Source: DASRHT01 sp035293765 (lineage in GTDB: Bacteria; Chloroflexota; Ktedonobacteria; Ktedonobacterales; Ktedonobacteraceae). From it: a stretch of DNA of 64,000 nucleotides. The stretch lies in the NCBI GenBank assembly GCA_035293765.1, contig DATGMF010000072.1, positions 1 through 64,000 of the forward strand, read 5' to 3'. Below, piece after piece: positions 51,646-60,083 of this stretch; the stretch's first letter is position 1, and every line of letters begins with the position of its first letter. Below the pieces are notes generated by a model. The model made no database searches, was not told the origin of the DNA, and saw nothing but the letters and a program-made list of their open reading frames with translations. A program made the translations under genes and the position numbers.

Positions 51646-53745
51646 CTACTTTGTCAAGTGCTCAGTATGCTCCTGCAACATACTGACCAACCATTGTTCG
51701 TCGTGGATGGGGACGCCCGCTTTTTGCGCTTTTGCCAGCTTCGAGCCTGGATCTTCTCCGACGATCAGGTGACTCAGTGACTTACTAACGCCGCTGGCGA
51801 TGGAGCCGCCGAGCTGCTTGATCGCCTCTTCTGCCGCGCCGCGCGTCATGGTGGTGAGCCGTCCGGTGAGCAGGAAGGTTTGACCCGTTAGAGGGCCGTC
51901 TATGGTGTGCTGCTCCTCTTTCATATTCAAGCCAGCCCGGCGTAACTGCTCGATCAGAGCCTGATTCTCGGGATCTTGCAGCCAGGTATATAGGCTGTGA
52001 CCTATCTTAGGGCCAATGCCGGGGACGGCGTTGATCTCCTCCTCGCTTGCTGCCAACAGCCGATCTACATCGCCGAATGCCTGTGCGATAAGCTGGGCTG
52101 TTTTCTCGCCCATGTAGCGAATGTTCAGGCCGAAGAGCAGGCGCGATAAAGGCTGCTGCTTGCTCGCCTCAATCGCGGTCAGCATGTTGTCGGCGCTTTT
52201 ATCTTTGACGCCTTCCAGTTGCAGGAACTGTTCGCGTGAGATGTGGTAGAAGTCCACGACGCTCTTGACGTAACCAGCGTTGATAAGCTGTTCAACCATG
52301 CGCTCGCCGATAGTATTGATATCCATAGCCCCTTTAGAGACAAAATGGATCAGCCCCTCAAGGTTGCGCGCGGGGCATTTCGTATTGGGGCAATAGGCCA
52401 TCGCCTGGTCAGGAATGCGAATAATCAGCGTATCGCAAAGAGGGCAACGCTCAGGCAGGTGATAGACCTGCTCCTGTCCGCTGCGGCGCTCGACGACCGG
52501 TTTGACCACCTGGGGAATAACTTCGCCTGCTCGTTGCAGCACGACCCAATCGCCGATGCGTAAATCCTTGCGCTGGATATCGCCTTCGTTATGTAAAGCT
52601 GCCCGCGAGACGGTCACGCCGCGAATATTGACCGGTTCGAGCATTGCCCAGGGATTGACCGAGCCTGTGCGTCCGATGTTGACGCGAATATCGAGCAATT
52701 GGGTTGCGACCTGGATGGGCGGATATTTGAAGGCAATGGCCCAGCGCGGATCGCGCGAAACCGTTCCCAGCTCTTCCTGCTGCGCCAGGTCGTTGATCTT
52801 AATCACAATGCCATCGATCTCGTAGGGCAGATTGAAACGCTCTTTTTCCCATTTATTGCAGTAATCCAGCACTTCTTCTAAAGAATTGGCGAGGGCGATA
52901 TGCGGATTAACGGGGAAGCCCCACTCGCGTATCAGTTGCAGCGCCTCCCAATGCGTGCGAATGGACATGCCTTGAACGTAGCCGATTTGATAGCCGAAAA
53001 AGTTAAGCTGGCGCGTTGCCGTGATACGCGCGTCTTTCTGGCGGAGCGAGCCTGCTGCGGCGTTGCGCGGATTGGCGAAGAGTTTACCATCGGTCATCTC
53101 TTCGTTCAGGCGTTCAAAACTCTTAATGGGCATATAAATTTCGCCGCGCACCTCGACTTTTTGGGGAATATTCTGTCCATCGCGTAATCTCTGAGGAATG
53201 GTGCGGATAGTGCGCACGTTGGGGGTCCAGTCTTCGCCAATGATGCCATCGCCCCGTGTCGCCCCGGTGATCAGTTTGCCCTGTTCATACGTCAGCGCCA
53301 TTGCCAGCCCATCAATTTTTAGCTCACAGACATAGGAGAAAGTAGCATCGGGCAGTATATTGCGGGCGCGCCTGTACCAGTCCTGGAGTTCCTGTTCGTT
53401 GCGGGCGTTAGCCAGGCTGAGCATCGGGAGCGGGTGCCGGTGCTGTGAGGCTCCCTGGCCTGGTGCAGCTCCGACGCGCTGGGTGGGCGAATCGGGCGTG
53501 ATCAACTCCGGGTGTTCTCGTTCAATTCGCTGGAGCTCGATCATTAACTGATCATACTCTGCGTCGGTCAGGGTAGGATTGTCTAGAGTGTGATATTGAT
53601 AGTTGGCCTCTTCAATCTGGTGGCGCAGGGTAGCGACGCGAGCGGCAAGTTGTTCCTCTTCGCTTTTACCTGCCTGTTCTAATGTCACCTGTCCGCTATT
53701 TTCGGCGTGATTATTCTCGTTGGGAGCGTCTTGAATCTCCGGCAT
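51646..53745 (-). CDS. ligA: NAD-dependent DNA ligase
   Basis: The protein has 699 residues, the full LigA length. Order: Ia domain (about 35-90), nucleotidyltransferase with the adenylated Lys143 in ELKIDGLA, OB domain, zinc finger (CPLCDTLIIR and AYCPNTKCPAR), helix-hairpin-helix repeats and BRCT (about 620-699). The enzyme seals nicks during replication with NAD. The first 30 residues are an acidic extension not common to the family. TAGGAG precedes the ATG. Confidence 0.96.
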   Translation of the reverse strand: MPEIQDAPNENNHAENSGQVTLEQAGKSEEEQLAARVATLRHQIEEANYQYHTLDNPTLTDAEYDQLMIELQRIEREHPELITPDSPTQRVGAAPGQGASQHRHPLPMLSLANARNEQELQDWYRRARNILPDATFSYVCELKIDGLAMALTYEQGKLITGATRGDGIIGEDWTPNVRTIRTIPQRLRDGQNIPQKVEVRGEIYMPIKSFERLNEEMTDGKLFANPRNAAAGSLRQKDARITATRQLNFFGYQIGYVQGMSIRTHWEALQLIREWGFPVNPHIALANSLEEVLDYCNKWEKERFNLPYEIDGIVIKINDLAQQEELGTVSRDPRWAIAFKYPPIQVATQLLDIRVNIGRTGSVNPWAMLEPVNIRGVTVSRAALHNEGDIQRKDLRIGDWVVLQRAGEVIPQVVKPVVERRSGQEQVYHLPERCPLCDTLIIRIPDQAMAYCPNTKCPARNLEGLIHFVSKGAMDINTIGERMVEQLINAGYVKSVVDFYHISREQFLQLEGVKDKSADNMLTAIEASKQQPLSRLLFGLNIRYMGEKTAQLIAQAFGDVDRLLAASEEEINAVPGIGPKIGHSLYTWLQDPENQALIEQLRRAGLNMKEEQHTIDGPLTGQTFLLTGRLTTMTRGAAEEAIKQLGGSIASGVSKSLSHLIVGEDPGSKLAKAQKAGVPIHDEQWLVSMLQEHTEHLTK

Positions 53746-53789
53746 TGCATAACTCCTAACAAATACGTATTGCTAATGACATATTCTTT

Positions 53790-54077
53790 TTAGAAGGGTT
53801 GATAGTGGAAAATTTCGGGCGGGTCCTCGAAAAGCCCTGCAATGGTTTTACGCCACTGCGGGAAAAGCGGTCCCCCTCGGAAATCGACGGTATGGGCTTC
53901 AAGGGATGACCAGATGTTGGTGATCAGATAGCGTCCGGGCTTTTCAATGCAGCGTATCGCGTGGGATGAGATGCATTGTGGATGCTGGCGAATAATATCC
54001 AGGCCCTGGATGATTGCCTGACCCAGCTCGTCCTCTTTGCCTGGAATAGCGGTAATTACCGCAACTTCTGTGACCAT
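53790..54077 (-). CDS. Antibiotic biosynthesis monooxygenase (ABM) domain protein
   Basis: The protein has 95 residues and the dimeric alpha/beta-barrel ABM fold (EVAVITAIPGKEDELGQAII, SSHAIRCIEKPGRYLITNIW). Relatives are quinol monooxygenases and heme-degrading proteins; the activity here is unknown. The ATG at 54077 follows GGAGG. The frame offers an earlier start (54125), but the extension has no family match. Confidence 0.78.
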   Translation of the reverse strand: MVTEVAVITAIPGKEDELGQAIIQGLDIIRQHPQCISSHAIRCIEKPGRYLITNIWSSLEAHTVDFRGGPLFPQWRKTIAGLFEDPPEIFHYQPF

Positions 54078-54349
54078 GAAGGAGCCTCCAAACCTTTGTT
54101 GTCCGTATCGTTGTCCATCATCCATCCTATCATTACGTGCAAGCCTGCGCTATCCCTTAAAATAGGAAGATGTAGTGCGACGCCGCCGTTTATCCTTCTC
54201 AAGATAGCAGTTGTTGATTGAAGAAAGCGGTGTGAAATGAGCCAGAACAAAGAGCAAAGACTGGAAAGAAGCGTTCGAATACTGGCCTTCCTGGCAGGTC
54301 GTAAATATCATAATGCTCTTGTTGAGCCTGGATATGCCCTGCTCAAGCT

Positions 54350-55435
54350 CTACGTGTTCTGCGAGTCGTTCCAATCTTGCTGGAACGTCTGTTGCAGCGT
54401 ATTGAGCACGGTGGGATCGGAAACGATAATACCCAGCTCGCGGTTGCGTTCGAGTGATGCTGTGGAAATATTTTCTGAGCCCACAAAAGCTATATGTCCA
54501 TCGACCACGATGATCTTTGCATGCATATAGAGGCGGGCATCTTCTCTGACCACGACCCCTCCCTGCTTAATGGCGCTGATCCCGCTACTATTGCTATCAC
54601 TTGAAGAGTTACCGGGGGAGGGAAGAATCACCTGGACCCTGACCCCTCGTTGAGCGGCATTGACCAGCGTTTGTTCAATACTGCTATCCTGCATCTCCTC
54701 CGCTTCGATCAGCAGTGTGTTGTGCGCGTTGTTGATCAGCGCCGTAAAGTCGTTGCGCGAGTTGATCGGGCTGACGACGAGATCAGGGTCGTCAAATTGT
54801 GCGCTTGTGCGGTTCCAATCGGCATTGAAAATGTTCTGAATGGCCTGGATATCCTGCTGCTTTGTGTCGATGACGCCGTACTCGCGATTGGTCACGCTGC
54901 TTGTGCCGCCCAGGGCCGAGCGTGTGAAGTTCGCGGTCATAATATACGCGACACTGCCGTCGAGAAGCATGCATTTTTCATGGGTCAAAGCAAAATCGGG
55001 GCTGGTCTCTTGAGCTTTCACGCCAGCAGCGCGCAGCCGGTCCAGCGTCTGCGTTGGCGAAATAGTGCCGCTACTCCCATAGGGATGGCCTTCGAGCATC
55101 ACGCGAACATCGAGACCCCGCTGTGCGGCAGCCTCCAGAGCATTGATAATTGTGCGATCAGTGAGCAGATACATCTCGACCCAGACGGATTGCTGGGCCT
55201 CCGCGATGGCGTTAACAATCAATTGATCGCCGGTATCCGGCTCGACAAAGACTTTGACGCCCAGTACGCCCGTGCCGATGGTGCAATTGCTCGCGCATTG
55301 TGCGGAATCGCTTCCAGGACCATTATTGCTGATATTTGCGGTACATGCTGTTAATAAAATACAGAGTATCATTGTGATAGGGCTGTAGCGTATTTTATGT
55401 TGATATGAGGGGTGATACTGCATCTTCTTTGCCAA
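54350..55435 (-). CDS. Phospholipase D-like lipoprotein
   Basis: The protein has 361 residues. A lipoprotein signal peptide (LAKKMQYHPSYQHKIRYSPI, then TMILCILLTAC) has lipobox LTAC. Two PLD-type domains follow; the second HKD-like motif is LYMHAKIIVVDGHIAFVGS, and the first reads LTHEKCMLLDGSVAYIMTAN. The protein would be anchored outside the membrane and could act on phospholipids or nucleic acids, or be inactive. I use the TTG start, where AAAGGAG is six bases upstream; a downstream ATG four codons later lacks such a site. The upstream leader abuts a MITE-like element. Confidence 0.82.
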   Translation of the reverse strand: MAKKMQYHPSYQHKIRYSPITMILCILLTACTANISNNGPGSDSAQCASNCTIGTGVLGVKVFVEPDTGDQLIVNAIAEAQQSVWVEMYLLTDRTIINALEAAAQRGLDVRVMLEGHPYGSSGTISPTQTLDRLRAAGVKAQETSPDFALTHEKCMLLDGSVAYIMTANFTRSALGGTSSVTNREYGVIDTKQQDIQAIQNIFNADWNRTSAQFDDPDLVVSPINSRNDFTALINNAHNTLLIEAEEMQDSSIEQTLVNAAQRGVRVQVILPSPGNSSSDSNSSGISAIKQGGVVVREDARLYMHAKIIVVDGHIAFVGSENISTASLERNRELGIIVSDPTVLNTLQQTFQQDWNDSQNT

Positions 55436-55476
55436 TTCTTGCTCCTTTGCATGTGTAGATGCGTTAAGCATAAGTG

Positions 55477-55647
55477 TGTGTCTGATTCTCAGCACGAGCG
55501 CACGCTCACGTCGCAGACGCCCGTCGAGTTGTGGAGGGTGTGGGAAAATGCGTGTCGCGCATTTTCCCACACCCTCCACAACTCCTTGCGCGGCGAAGCC
55601 GCGCAAGATCCGCTATGCAAGGGTGAAGACACTCAGAACCAGACACA
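55477..55647. mobile_element. MITE-like palindromic element
   Basis: A 171-bp segment is bounded by 16-bp inverted repeats (TGTGTCTGATTCTCAG at 55477-55492; its complement at 55632-55647, 14 of 16 matching). Inside are a perfect 26-bp stem (55527-55552 with 55558-55583, 5-base loop) and a 10-bp stem (55585-55607) with a GAA loop. No target duplication is obvious and no open frame of significance is present. It could be a non-autonomous element or a large attenuator. Confidence 0.6.
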
Positions 55648-55725
55648 TTCTAACAGAACAGCAAGTAGATCGGTATACTGATTATTTGGAATATTTCTAC
55701 TTATTTGAGAGAGTTTGCACGCACA

Positions 55726-55763
55726 AGAAAATCGGCTCCCAACTTATTAGCTGGGAGCCGATT
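55726..55763 (-). terminator. Rho-independent terminator after hppA
   Basis: On the minus strand an AATCGGCTCCCA/TGGGAGCCGATT stem with a short loop is followed by TTCTTG. Confidence 0.8.
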
Positions 55764-55795
55764 GAACTTTTCTGGAGCGTTGTGACCAGAGAGCG

Positions 55796-58057
55796 TTATG
55801 GGTGCAAGAACACGTACAGGGGAGCGAGCACCAGCGTGATGGTGCTGAGCAGCTTGATCAGGACGTGCAGCGAAGGGCCAGCGGTATCCTTGAAGGGATC
55901 GCCGACGGTATCGCCAACCACGCCAGCTTTGTGCGGCTCGCTCTTCTTGCCAAGAACAGTGCCGCTAGGATCGAGACGGTCAACCATCTCACCCTCTTTA
56001 TTCACGCGCAGGTAGCCAGCTTCAATGTACTTTTTAGCGTTGTCCCATGCGCCGCCACCGTTATTGAGGAACAGAGCCAGCACGATACCGCCCATCGTTC
56101 CGACCATCAGCAGACCGGCCTCAGCCTGGGGGCCGAGGATAACGCCGATGGCGATGGGGGTCAGAACGGCGACGATGCCAGGGAGGATCATAGCGCGCAG
56201 GGCGCCGCGAGTGCTGATATCGACGCAGCGGGCATAATCGGGATCGACGCGATCTTCGACACGCTCCGCCATAATCTTCGGATTCTCACGGAACTGACGG
56301 CGGACCTCTTCAATCATACGCTTGGCAGCAGCACCAACCGCGCGGATCGCCAGGGCGCTGAAGAAGAAGATCAGGGTAAGACCGATCAGGGCCGCGATAA
56401 AGACCGCGATGTCGGCCAGATCAACGCGATAGACCGCCACGTTCTTCTTGTAAGAGAAGAGCACGTCCAGATAGGCGCTAAAGAGCAGGAAGGCCGCCAG
56501 AGCTGCCGAACCAATGCCGTAGCCCTTTGTCAAAGCTTTAGTCGTGTTGCCCACGCCGTCGAGCGCATCGGTGATATCGCGTACGGATTCCGCCTGACCG
56601 CCCATTTCGGTAATGCCGCCGGCATTATCAGTGATGGGGCCGAAGGTATCCATCGCCAGGATATAGGCGCAGCTCATCAGCATGCCCATCGTGGCGACCG
56701 CGGTGCCGAAGATACCACCCACGTTGATGACGCCGGGGTTAATACTTGGATTGATCGGGATATTGACCTGACTACCCAGGAAGAAGGAAAGACCTAATGC
56801 CACGCAGATTGCCAGCACCGGAAGAGCCACGCACTCGAACGCGATAGCAACGCCCGTAATAATCGTTGTCGCGGGTCCGGTCAAAGTTGCCGCCGCAATC
56901 TCGCGCACGGGACGCCATGTTCCGGCTGTGTAGTACTGTGTGATGTAGACGAAGGCGATACTGAGCAGGATGCCAACGGTCCCGGCCAGGCCGAACCAGA
57001 TCCACGGAGGAATGCCCATGTTGCCTGTGATGTTCCCGCCGCCTAGCAGGAGGAAGCTACCGGCGAAAATACCGATAATAGAGATGGCGCAGGTGATGAA
57101 GTAGCCAATGTTGAGCTGAGTCATCGCAATTTCGCCGGGGTCGCGACCGGCTGCTTTGTCAGGCTCGACAACAACGGTGGGTCGAACATAGAGCAGGCCA
57201 AAAGCGGAAGCGATCAGACCGAAAGCGCGCACCACAAGAGGGAAGAGAATCCAGCCGGGATTCTTAGTGGCAAGGTAAAGTGCGACGCCGAGGATCATCG
57301 CGCCAATATTTTCGGCGGCGGTGGACTCGAAGAGGTCAGCACCACGACCGGCGCAGTCGCCCACATTATCGCCTACAAGGTCGGCGATAACCGCAGGATT
57401 GCGTGGATCATCTTCGGGGATGTTCGCTTCAACTTTACCAACCAGGTCGGCGCCCACGTCCGCTGCTTTGGTGTAGATACCGCCGCCGAGCTGGGCAAAG
57501 AGGGCCACGAAGCTAGCGCCGAAGCCGAAACCAACGATCAGAGAAGGAACTTTGTCAATGGTATTGCCTGCGCTATAGGCAAGGAAAATCAACGAGACAC
57601 CGAGTAGAGAAAGCGCGACTACCAGGAAACCGGAGACAGCGCCTCCACGGAGAGAGACCATCAGCGCCTCTCCCAGACTGCGTGTTGCTGCGCTGGCTGT
57701 ACGACTGTTCGATTTAACAGCCACATACATGCCGATGTAGCCCGAAACGCCCGAACATAGCGCACCAATGAGGAACGCGATAGCGGTACGCCAGGCCAGA
57801 TCAAACCTGGCCGCGCCATCTCCCTGGCTCAGGAAGTATAGCACAGCAGCCACGATAACGGCAGCGAAAATTGAGAGAATTGCAATGGTACGGTACTGTC
57901 GATTGAGGAATGCCATAGCCCCTTTAAATATGGCGTCGGCAACCTTTTGCATGGCAGGCGTGCCGGTATCTTTGCGCAGGACATAGTTCGCGAGATAGGC
58001 CGCAAATAGCACTGCCAGGAGTCCTACTCCAATGGGAACCCAGATATAGTTGCTCAC
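55796..58057 (-). CDS. hppA: Membrane-bound proton-translocating pyrophosphatase, K+-independent type
   Basis: The protein has 753 residues and about 16 membrane helices. It hydrolyses pyrophosphate and pumps protons across the membrane. Catalytic loops are visible: GGGIYTKAADVGADLVGKVE and DDPRNPAVIADLVGDNVGDC, and in the C-terminal half NNGGGAWDNAKKYIE and GDTVGDPFKDTAGPSL. The K/A switch position reads GNTTKA (Lys), which marks the K+-independent subfamily; K+-dependent enzymes have Ala there. GTG start, with AAGGAGG about 13 bases upstream. A soluble pyrophosphatase-type gene lies 230 bp upstream on the same strand. Confidence 0.94.
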   Translation of the reverse strand: MSNYIWVPIGVGLLAVLFAAYLANYVLRKDTGTPAMQKVADAIFKGAMAFLNRQYRTIAILSIFAAVIVAAVLYFLSQGDGAARFDLAWRTAIAFLIGALCSGVSGYIGMYVAVKSNSRTASAATRSLGEALMVSLRGGAVSGFLVVALSLLGVSLIFLAYSAGNTIDKVPSLIVGFGFGASFVALFAQLGGGIYTKAADVGADLVGKVEANIPEDDPRNPAVIADLVGDNVGDCAGRGADLFESTAAENIGAMILGVALYLATKNPGWILFPLVVRAFGLIASAFGLLYVRPTVVVEPDKAAGRDPGEIAMTQLNIGYFITCAISIIGIFAGSFLLLGGGNITGNMGIPPWIWFGLAGTVGILLSIAFVYITQYYTAGTWRPVREIAAATLTGPATTIITGVAIAFECVALPVLAICVALGLSFFLGSQVNIPINPSINPGVINVGGIFGTAVATMGMLMSCAYILAMDTFGPITDNAGGITEMGGQAESVRDITDALDGVGNTTKALTKGYGIGSAALAAFLLFSAYLDVLFSYKKNVAVYRVDLADIAVFIAALIGLTLIFFFSALAIRAVGAAAKRMIEEVRRQFRENPKIMAERVEDRVDPDYARCVDISTRGALRAMILPGIVAVLTPIAIGVILGPQAEAGLLMVGTMGGIVLALFLNNGGGAWDNAKKYIEAGYLRVNKEGEMVDRLDPSGTVLGKKSEPHKAGVVGDTVGDPFKDTAGPSLHVLIKLLSTITLVLAPLYVFLHP

Positions 58058-58288
58058 GATAGAAAACGCCCTCCTTCAAGGCACAAGAAAATATGAGCAG
58101 GTCAGCATTGACCGCCAGGTACATCGTGAAACGTTGCGGAGGCAAGAGTTACCTCCTCTTAACAAGGAGCCTTTAAGTCGCACCTTAGTGTAACATAGAG
58201 CGTCTTCCGTGGCAAGTCTCTTGTCACCCTTTCACGAGCAAAAATGGAAAAGGATAGCGGCAATTGAGCACCCTTTTTCTTCCATATG

Positions 58289-59941
58289 TCACAGCATACC
58301 TGTTTTATTCGATAGGGGCTGCTGGATGCGCGGCAAGAGTGGCACCAATTGTTTCTTGCGTGAAACCAGGCCCTCCACTATTGCTGTATGCTTATCGGCT
58401 TCGAGCGGGACCCCTAATGCCTCTGCTACAGCCTGTTCGCCTCCACAAATGAGTAGGGTGCAGCGCATATTAATGATATCAACGATCATAAAAAGGAAAA
58501 CGCTGTAATTGCGACTTTGCGCGATGCGTTGCATGGCCGCAAGCAGTTCTGCCGAGCGTTTTTCAACTGCTGCTGGACTGGCCGTTTCGACGGTGCCGAT
58601 GGCGAATTTCGCATCGCGAATGGTAAATTCCTTGAAATCGGAGGTCAACAACGCCTCCGCCGGCTTGTTTTCCAGGTCTGAGGCAGCAGCGGCAAAGATT
58701 GCCCGTCCAAGCTGCTCGATATCTTCTCCAACGATAGCAGCAAGCTCCTGCGCGGCACGTTCGTCGCGTGCGGTGCTGGTCGGTGAGCGCAGAATGAGCG
58801 TATCGTAAAGCAGCCCTGAGAGCAATAAGCCGGCCACTTCGCGCGGGATGGGAAGCTCGGCCTCGTGATAGAGGCTGACGATAATCGTGCCGGTGCAGCC
58901 GACCGGCTCGGCGCGAAACATGATGGGTTTGCTGGTATGAACGTCGGCGATACGATGGTGATCGATAATGCCTAAGAGCTCGGCTTCTTCGATGCCATCT
59001 ACCGCCTGCGAGCTTTCGTTGTGGTCCACCAGGATTACACGCTTGGGGCGGGCTTTGATCAGGTCGGTGCGCGAGAGATAGCCGACTAGTTTGCCTTCAT
59101 TATCAACTACCGGCATAGAGCGGCGACTGGCTAATGTAGGCTGGATATCGCTCATATAGTCCTCTGGATGGCAGAAGCTGAACTCCTTGTTCATGATATC
59201 CTTCACGCTCATGCTCAGATTGATGAGCCGTACGGTAGTGAAGGTGTGATGACCGGTGCTAATCACCATCACTCCCTGTTTGCGGGCGGTCTCCAGGGTG
59301 CGGGTGGAGACCAGCAGATCGCCGGTGATAACAAGAGCAGCCGCTCCTCGCTCAATAGCGGTCAACTGGGCATCTTCGCGGTCACCGAGCACGACGAGGC
59401 AGCCAGGCTCGACATAATCTGCCATTGACTCCGCTTCCATCGCGCCGACGAGCACCCGGTTGCCGAGCGGGCGATGTCCTTCTACCAGCACGCGCCCCCT
59501 GAGAACGCGCACCAGGTTATCGCGCTGCAAAGGGATGCGGTTGACCGATTGAGGGTCGAGGTCTTTGAAGAAGAGTTTGGCGAAATCTTCGTTGGCGATA
59601 ATACCATGCACCTTGTTCTCTGCATCTACCACCGGCATAGAGCGCCGGTTATGCTCCTGCATCAATTGTCCTGCCTCCAGCAGTGACTGATCGAGATAGG
59701 CAGAGATGATGCCGCGCCGCATCACATCGCGTACCTGTAAGTAAACGTCGTCCAGGGCCTCCGGCGCTTCCACCTGGAAGCGTTCAAGCGCGAAGCGCAC
59801 CTCTGGTTTCAGTTCGCCATTACGGGCTGCAATAGCCTCTTTTCCCTCGTGCATCTGTAGCAAGCGTGCAAAAGCGTAAGCAGAAGCAACGGAGTCCAGG
59901 TCAGAGCTTTTATGTCCAATCACGTAGATGGGTTGTGTCAT
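58289..59941 (-). CDS. CBS/DRTGG-containing family II inorganic pyrophosphatase-like protein
   Basis: The protein has 550 residues. The DHH-family N-part begins VIGHKSSDLDS (canonical GHxxPDxDS), followed by a CBS pair interrupted by a DRTGG domain (RRSMPVVDAENKVHGIIANE, RGAAALVITGD, SRRSMPVVDNEGKLVGYL). Catalytic VDHNESSQ, IDHHR and YDTLILRSPT come after. It is a Mn-dependent pyrophosphatase type regulated by adenine nucleotides through CBS domains. The P of the usual GHxxPD is S here. The ATG at 59941 follows GGGAGG; the frame continues 65 codons upstream through a family B repeat and is not family sequence. Confidence 0.86.
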   Translation of the reverse strand: MTQPIYVIGHKSSDLDSVASAYAFARLLQMHEGKEAIAARNGELKPEVRFALERFQVEAPEALDDVYLQVRDVMRRGIISAYLDQSLLEAGQLMQEHNRRSMPVVDAENKVHGIIANEDFAKLFFKDLDPQSVNRIPLQRDNLVRVLRGRVLVEGHRPLGNRVLVGAMEAESMADYVEPGCLVVLGDREDAQLTAIERGAAALVITGDLLVSTRTLETARKQGVMVISTGHHTFTTVRLINLSMSVKDIMNKEFSFCHPEDYMSDIQPTLASRRSMPVVDNEGKLVGYLSRTDLIKARPKRVILVDHNESSQAVDGIEEAELLGIIDHHRIADVHTSKPIMFRAEPVGCTGTIIVSLYHEAELPIPREVAGLLLSGLLYDTLILRSPTSTARDERAAQELAAIVGEDIEQLGRAIFAAAASDLENKPAEALLTSDFKEFTIRDAKFAIGTVETASPAAVEKRSAELLAAMQRIAQSRNYSVFLFMIVDIINMRCTLLICGGEQAVAEALGVPLEADKHTAIVEGLVSRKKQLVPLLPRIQQPLSNKTGML

Positions 59942-60004
59942 AGGATGGCCTCCCGGGTCATCGTGGGCCTGATGTATCTCTATACCATTAAAATAAGGGC
60001 GACC

Positions 60005-60052
60005 TGTAGCTCCCCGATTGATCGCGGGAGCCCGATTCATCGTGGGAGTCGC
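60005..60052. repeat. Family B repeat, copy 5 (double)
   Basis: TGTAGCTCCCCGATTGATCG with GCGGGAGC is followed by a second half-unit CCCGATTCATCGTGGGAG. It lies in the gap between the M28 peptidase and pyrophosphatase genes. Confidence 0.8.
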
Positions 60053-60083
60053 CCTCCTACTAAGGTAATTATGACGGGTGTGG

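Noticed and set aside
54237..54530. 97-codon plus-strand open frame
   Set aside because: It overlaps the end of the PLD lipoprotein gene and has no recognisable features.
55476..56015. Open frame across the MITE-like element
   Set aside because: It translates palindromic arms and the antisense of the hppA end; no protein family fits.
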